64,000 bases of DNA from CAVTWS01 sp963738445 (lineage in GTDB: Bacteria > Actinomycetota > Acidimicrobiia > Acidimicrobiales > SHLQ01), in the NCBI GenBank assembly GCA_963738445.1, contig CAVTWS010000023.1, forward strand, positions 434,001-498,000. The letters are read 5' to 3'. A program made the position numbers and the translations under genes. Of this stretch, positions 62,122 through 64,000 are shown one piece after another. The notes beneath the pieces were generated by a model, which was given only the letters and a program-made list of their open reading frames with translations, did no database searches and was not told the DNA's origin. The stretch's first letter is position 1. Each line of letters opens with the position of its first letter.

Positions 62122-63781
62122 CCAAGCACATCTTTGTGACCGGTGGAGTGGTCAGCGGATTGGGGAAGGGCCTCACGGCATCGTCCCTGGGTCGCCTCCT
62201 GAAGGCGAGGGGCCTCCGGGTCACCATGCAGAAGCTCGACCCGTACCTGAACGTCGACCCCGGGACCATGAACCCGTTCGAACACGGCGAGGTGTTCGTG
62301 ACCGACGACGGCGGCGAGGCCGACCTCGACCTCGGCCACTACGAGCGGTTCACCGAGGAGAGCCTCACCCGCGACTCCAACGCGACAACCGGTTCGATCT
62401 ATTCGGCCGTGATCGCCGCCGAGCGACGGGGCGACTACCTCGGCCGCACCGTCCAGGTGATCCCGCACATCACCGACGAGATCAAGAGTCGGATCGTCTC
62501 GTTGACGGGTGGCCACACCGACATCGTGATCACCGAGGTCGGTGGCACCGTCGGCGACATCGAGATCCTGCCGTTCCTCGAGGCCATCCGGCAGATCCGG
62601 CTCGATGTCGGCCGGTCGAACGTCTGCTACGTGCACGTGACCCTCGTGCCGTACATCGGTCCCTCGTCGGAACTGAAGACCAAACCCACCCAGCACTCGG
62701 TCACCGAGCTGCGGGCCCGGGGCATCCAGCCCGACGCCATCGTCTGCCGCAGCGACGAGCCGCTCGAGAGCAGTCTCAAACGCAAGATCTCCAACTTGTG
62801 CGACGTCCCGATCGACGCGGTGATCAGCGCCGCCAACGCCGAGTCGTTGTACGCCATCCCGCTGATCATGCACGAGGAGGGCCTCGACCGGGTGGTGTGC
62901 GAGATCCTCGGCCTGCCGGACACCGCACCGGATCTCGGCGCCTGGCAGGAGATGGTCGACCGCATCGGCCGTTCCCGGCGCACGGTGCGGGTCGGGCTCA
63001 TCGGCAAGTACGTCAGCCTCCCTGACGCGTACCTCTCCGTGGTCGAGTCGCTGAACCACGCCGGCATCCATCACAGCGTCTCGGTCGAGGTCGACTGGAT
63101 CCAGGCGGAGAACGTCGAGGGCGCGCTGGCCGAGTCGGCCTTCGGGATCTCGACGGCATGGTCATCCCCGGCGGCTTCGGTGAGCGTGGGATCGAGGGCA
63201 AGATCCGAGCCGCCACGGTCGCTCGCGAACACGGCATCCCGTGCCTGGGTCTGTGTCTGGGCATGCAGGTCATGACCATCGAGTTCGCCCGCAACGTTCT
63301 CGGCTTCGCCGACGCGAACTCGACCGAGTTCGATCCGGACACGACCCATCCGGTGATCCACATCATGGAGAGCCAGATCGACGTCACGGACAAGGGCGGC
63401 ACCATGCGCCTCGGCGCCTACGAGGCGGTGCTCCGTCCCGGGTCGAGGGTGCGAGCGCTCTATGGCGACGACGTCGTGTCGGAACGTCATCGGCACCGAT
63501 TCGAGTTCAACCCCGCCTACCGCGAGCGCATCGAAAATGCTGGGCTGTCCTGCTCCGGTGAGTCACCCGACGGGCTCCTGGTGGAATTCGTCGAGTTGGA
63601 GGGCCACCCGTACTGGGTCGGCACCCAGGCCCACCCCGAGTTCAAGAGCCGCCCGCTGCGGCCGGCTCCGTTGTTCGACGGTTTCGTGGGCGCTGTCGTC
63701 GAGCGCGCCGAGGGCCGAAACCCTCACCTGCTCGACATCGACGCGGACGTGGAGATCGCCGCCGCCGCAGACGTCGCGTGA
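62118..63781 (+). CDS. pyrG: CTP synthase, one frameshift
   Basis: Makes CTP from UTP, ATP and glutamine. The amidoligase domain is intact: IFVTGGVVSGLGKGLTASSL, KLDPYLNVDPGTMNPFEHGEV, EVGGTVGDIE, KTKPTQHSV. The class I glutaminase domain has CLGLCLGMQ with the nucleophile Cys, RHRHRFEFN, and HPEFKSRP with the catalytic His-Glu. The frame breaks near 63140: ESAFGIS versus RDLDGMVIPGGFGERGIEG one frame back, so one base is missing (repaired AESALRDLDGMVIPGG). With repair the protein has about 555 residues. Because pyrG is nearly always essential, this is probably a sequence error. Confidence 0.93.
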
Positions 63782-64000
63782 CCGGTGAGCCGGCCGTCGG
63801 TGGGCCCGCGATGAACTGGCGGAGCATCGACGAGCGGGTGGTTCACGAGGGCCACGTGATCACGACCGCGGTGGCGACGTTCGAGGCACCTGATGGCCGT
63901 CGGATCGAGCGGGACATCGTGCACCACCCGGGTGCGGTGGCCGTCGTGGCGATCGACGGCGACGATGTCGTGCTGGTGCGCCAGTTCCGGTGCGGTCCCG
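63778..64000 (+). CDS. NUDIX hydrolase, probable ADP-ribose pyrophosphatase, cut by window edge
   Basis: The N-terminal 74 residues run to the right edge. WRSIDERVVHEGHVITTAVATFEAPDG followed by ERDIVHHPGAVAVVAIDGDDVVLVRQFR is the typical start of ADP-ribose-type NUDIX proteins; the Nudix box itself would lie beyond the window. GTG 63778 overlaps the pyrG stop as GTGA and is preferred; ATG 63811 is in frame. Confidence 0.8.
   Translation, partial: MTGEPAVGGPAMNWRSIDERVVHEGHVITTAVATFEAPDGRRIERDIVHHPGAVAVVAIDGDDVVLVRQFRCGP

Noticed and set aside
1..64000. Search by eye for tRNA and rRNA genes
   Set aside because: No T-loop-like GGTTCRANNCC block with a matching acceptor stem was recognised; candidate GGTTCGA strings fall inside confirmed coding regions.

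Overview
The window is 64 kb of very GC-rich chromosomal DNA from an actinobacterium. Several traits support this: a DivIVA/Wag31 protein, a conservon (cvnABCD) operon, an AftD-like (DUF3367) arabinofuranosyltransferase, a TlyA–NadK–RecN–PyrG block, frequent GTG/TTG starts, and promoters placed directly on start codons. The mix (DUF222 protein, two-subunit 2-oxoacid:ferredoxin oxidoreductase, class I FbaB aldolase, no mycolate genes) makes me think of the class Acidimicrobiia. That placement is inference, not something the sequence proves. I saw no tRNA, rRNA, CRISPR array, prophage or complete insertion sequence. Genes are dense and no gene-free stretch exceeds 300 bases.

Layout. 1–3.7 kb: an edge-truncated ORF, a degenerate DUF222/HNH protein, an M23 peptidase and DivIVA (cell wall and growth). 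3.8–7.4 kb: a kynureninase/3-hydroxyanthranilate dioxygenase pair on the minus strand, divergent from a pseudouridine-degradation pair (psuK-psuG). 7.5–11.4 kb: an MFS transporter, an NTF2-like protein, a C-terminally short 3-hydroxyacyl-CoA dehydrogenase and a zinc alcohol dehydrogenase. 11.4–14.5 kb: a J-domain protein with a degenerate GGDEF-like protein, 5-formyl-THF cyclo-ligase and an M18 aminopeptidase. 14.7–20.9 kb: glutamate synthase gltBD. 20.9–26.2 kb: a DUF4388 protein divergent from cvnABCD. 26.3–38.1 kb: envelope glycan genes (GT2, AftD-like, GT4, FAD oxidoreductase, GT39, PIG-V) with a hydrolase and a DUF2516-like protein. 38.1–43.5 kb: isochorismatase family, small orphans, an AlkA-like glycosylase and a GGDEF-EAL protein. 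43.5–49.2 kb: lipoprotein, FbaB, KorAB, HAD phosphatase. 49.3–57.6 kb: a nine-PKD surface protein, then moxR–DUF58–transglutaminase-like on the minus strand. 57.9–64 kb: tlyA, nadK, recN, a membrane protein, pyrG and the start of a NUDIX hydrolase.

The most important caveat is that many conserved genes are broken by single-base frameshifts. They are gltD, cvnA (three times), cvnC, aftD (twice), the FAD oxidoreductase, a conserved orphan, the lipoprotein, the transglutaminase-like gene, the DUF58 gene and pyrG. About eleven of thirteen look like one inserted base. Because gltD and pyrG are core genes, residual sequencing or assembly errors are the likeliest cause. I list each such gene over its full span and give the approximate break.

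Regulation visible in sequence: at least six genes have a TANNNT -10 element 7–8 bases before the start codon, the arrangement of leaderless transcripts. Convergent gene pairs are mostly separated by perfect hairpins. Short tandem repeats of 30, 34, 24 and 14 bases occur in or beside genes.
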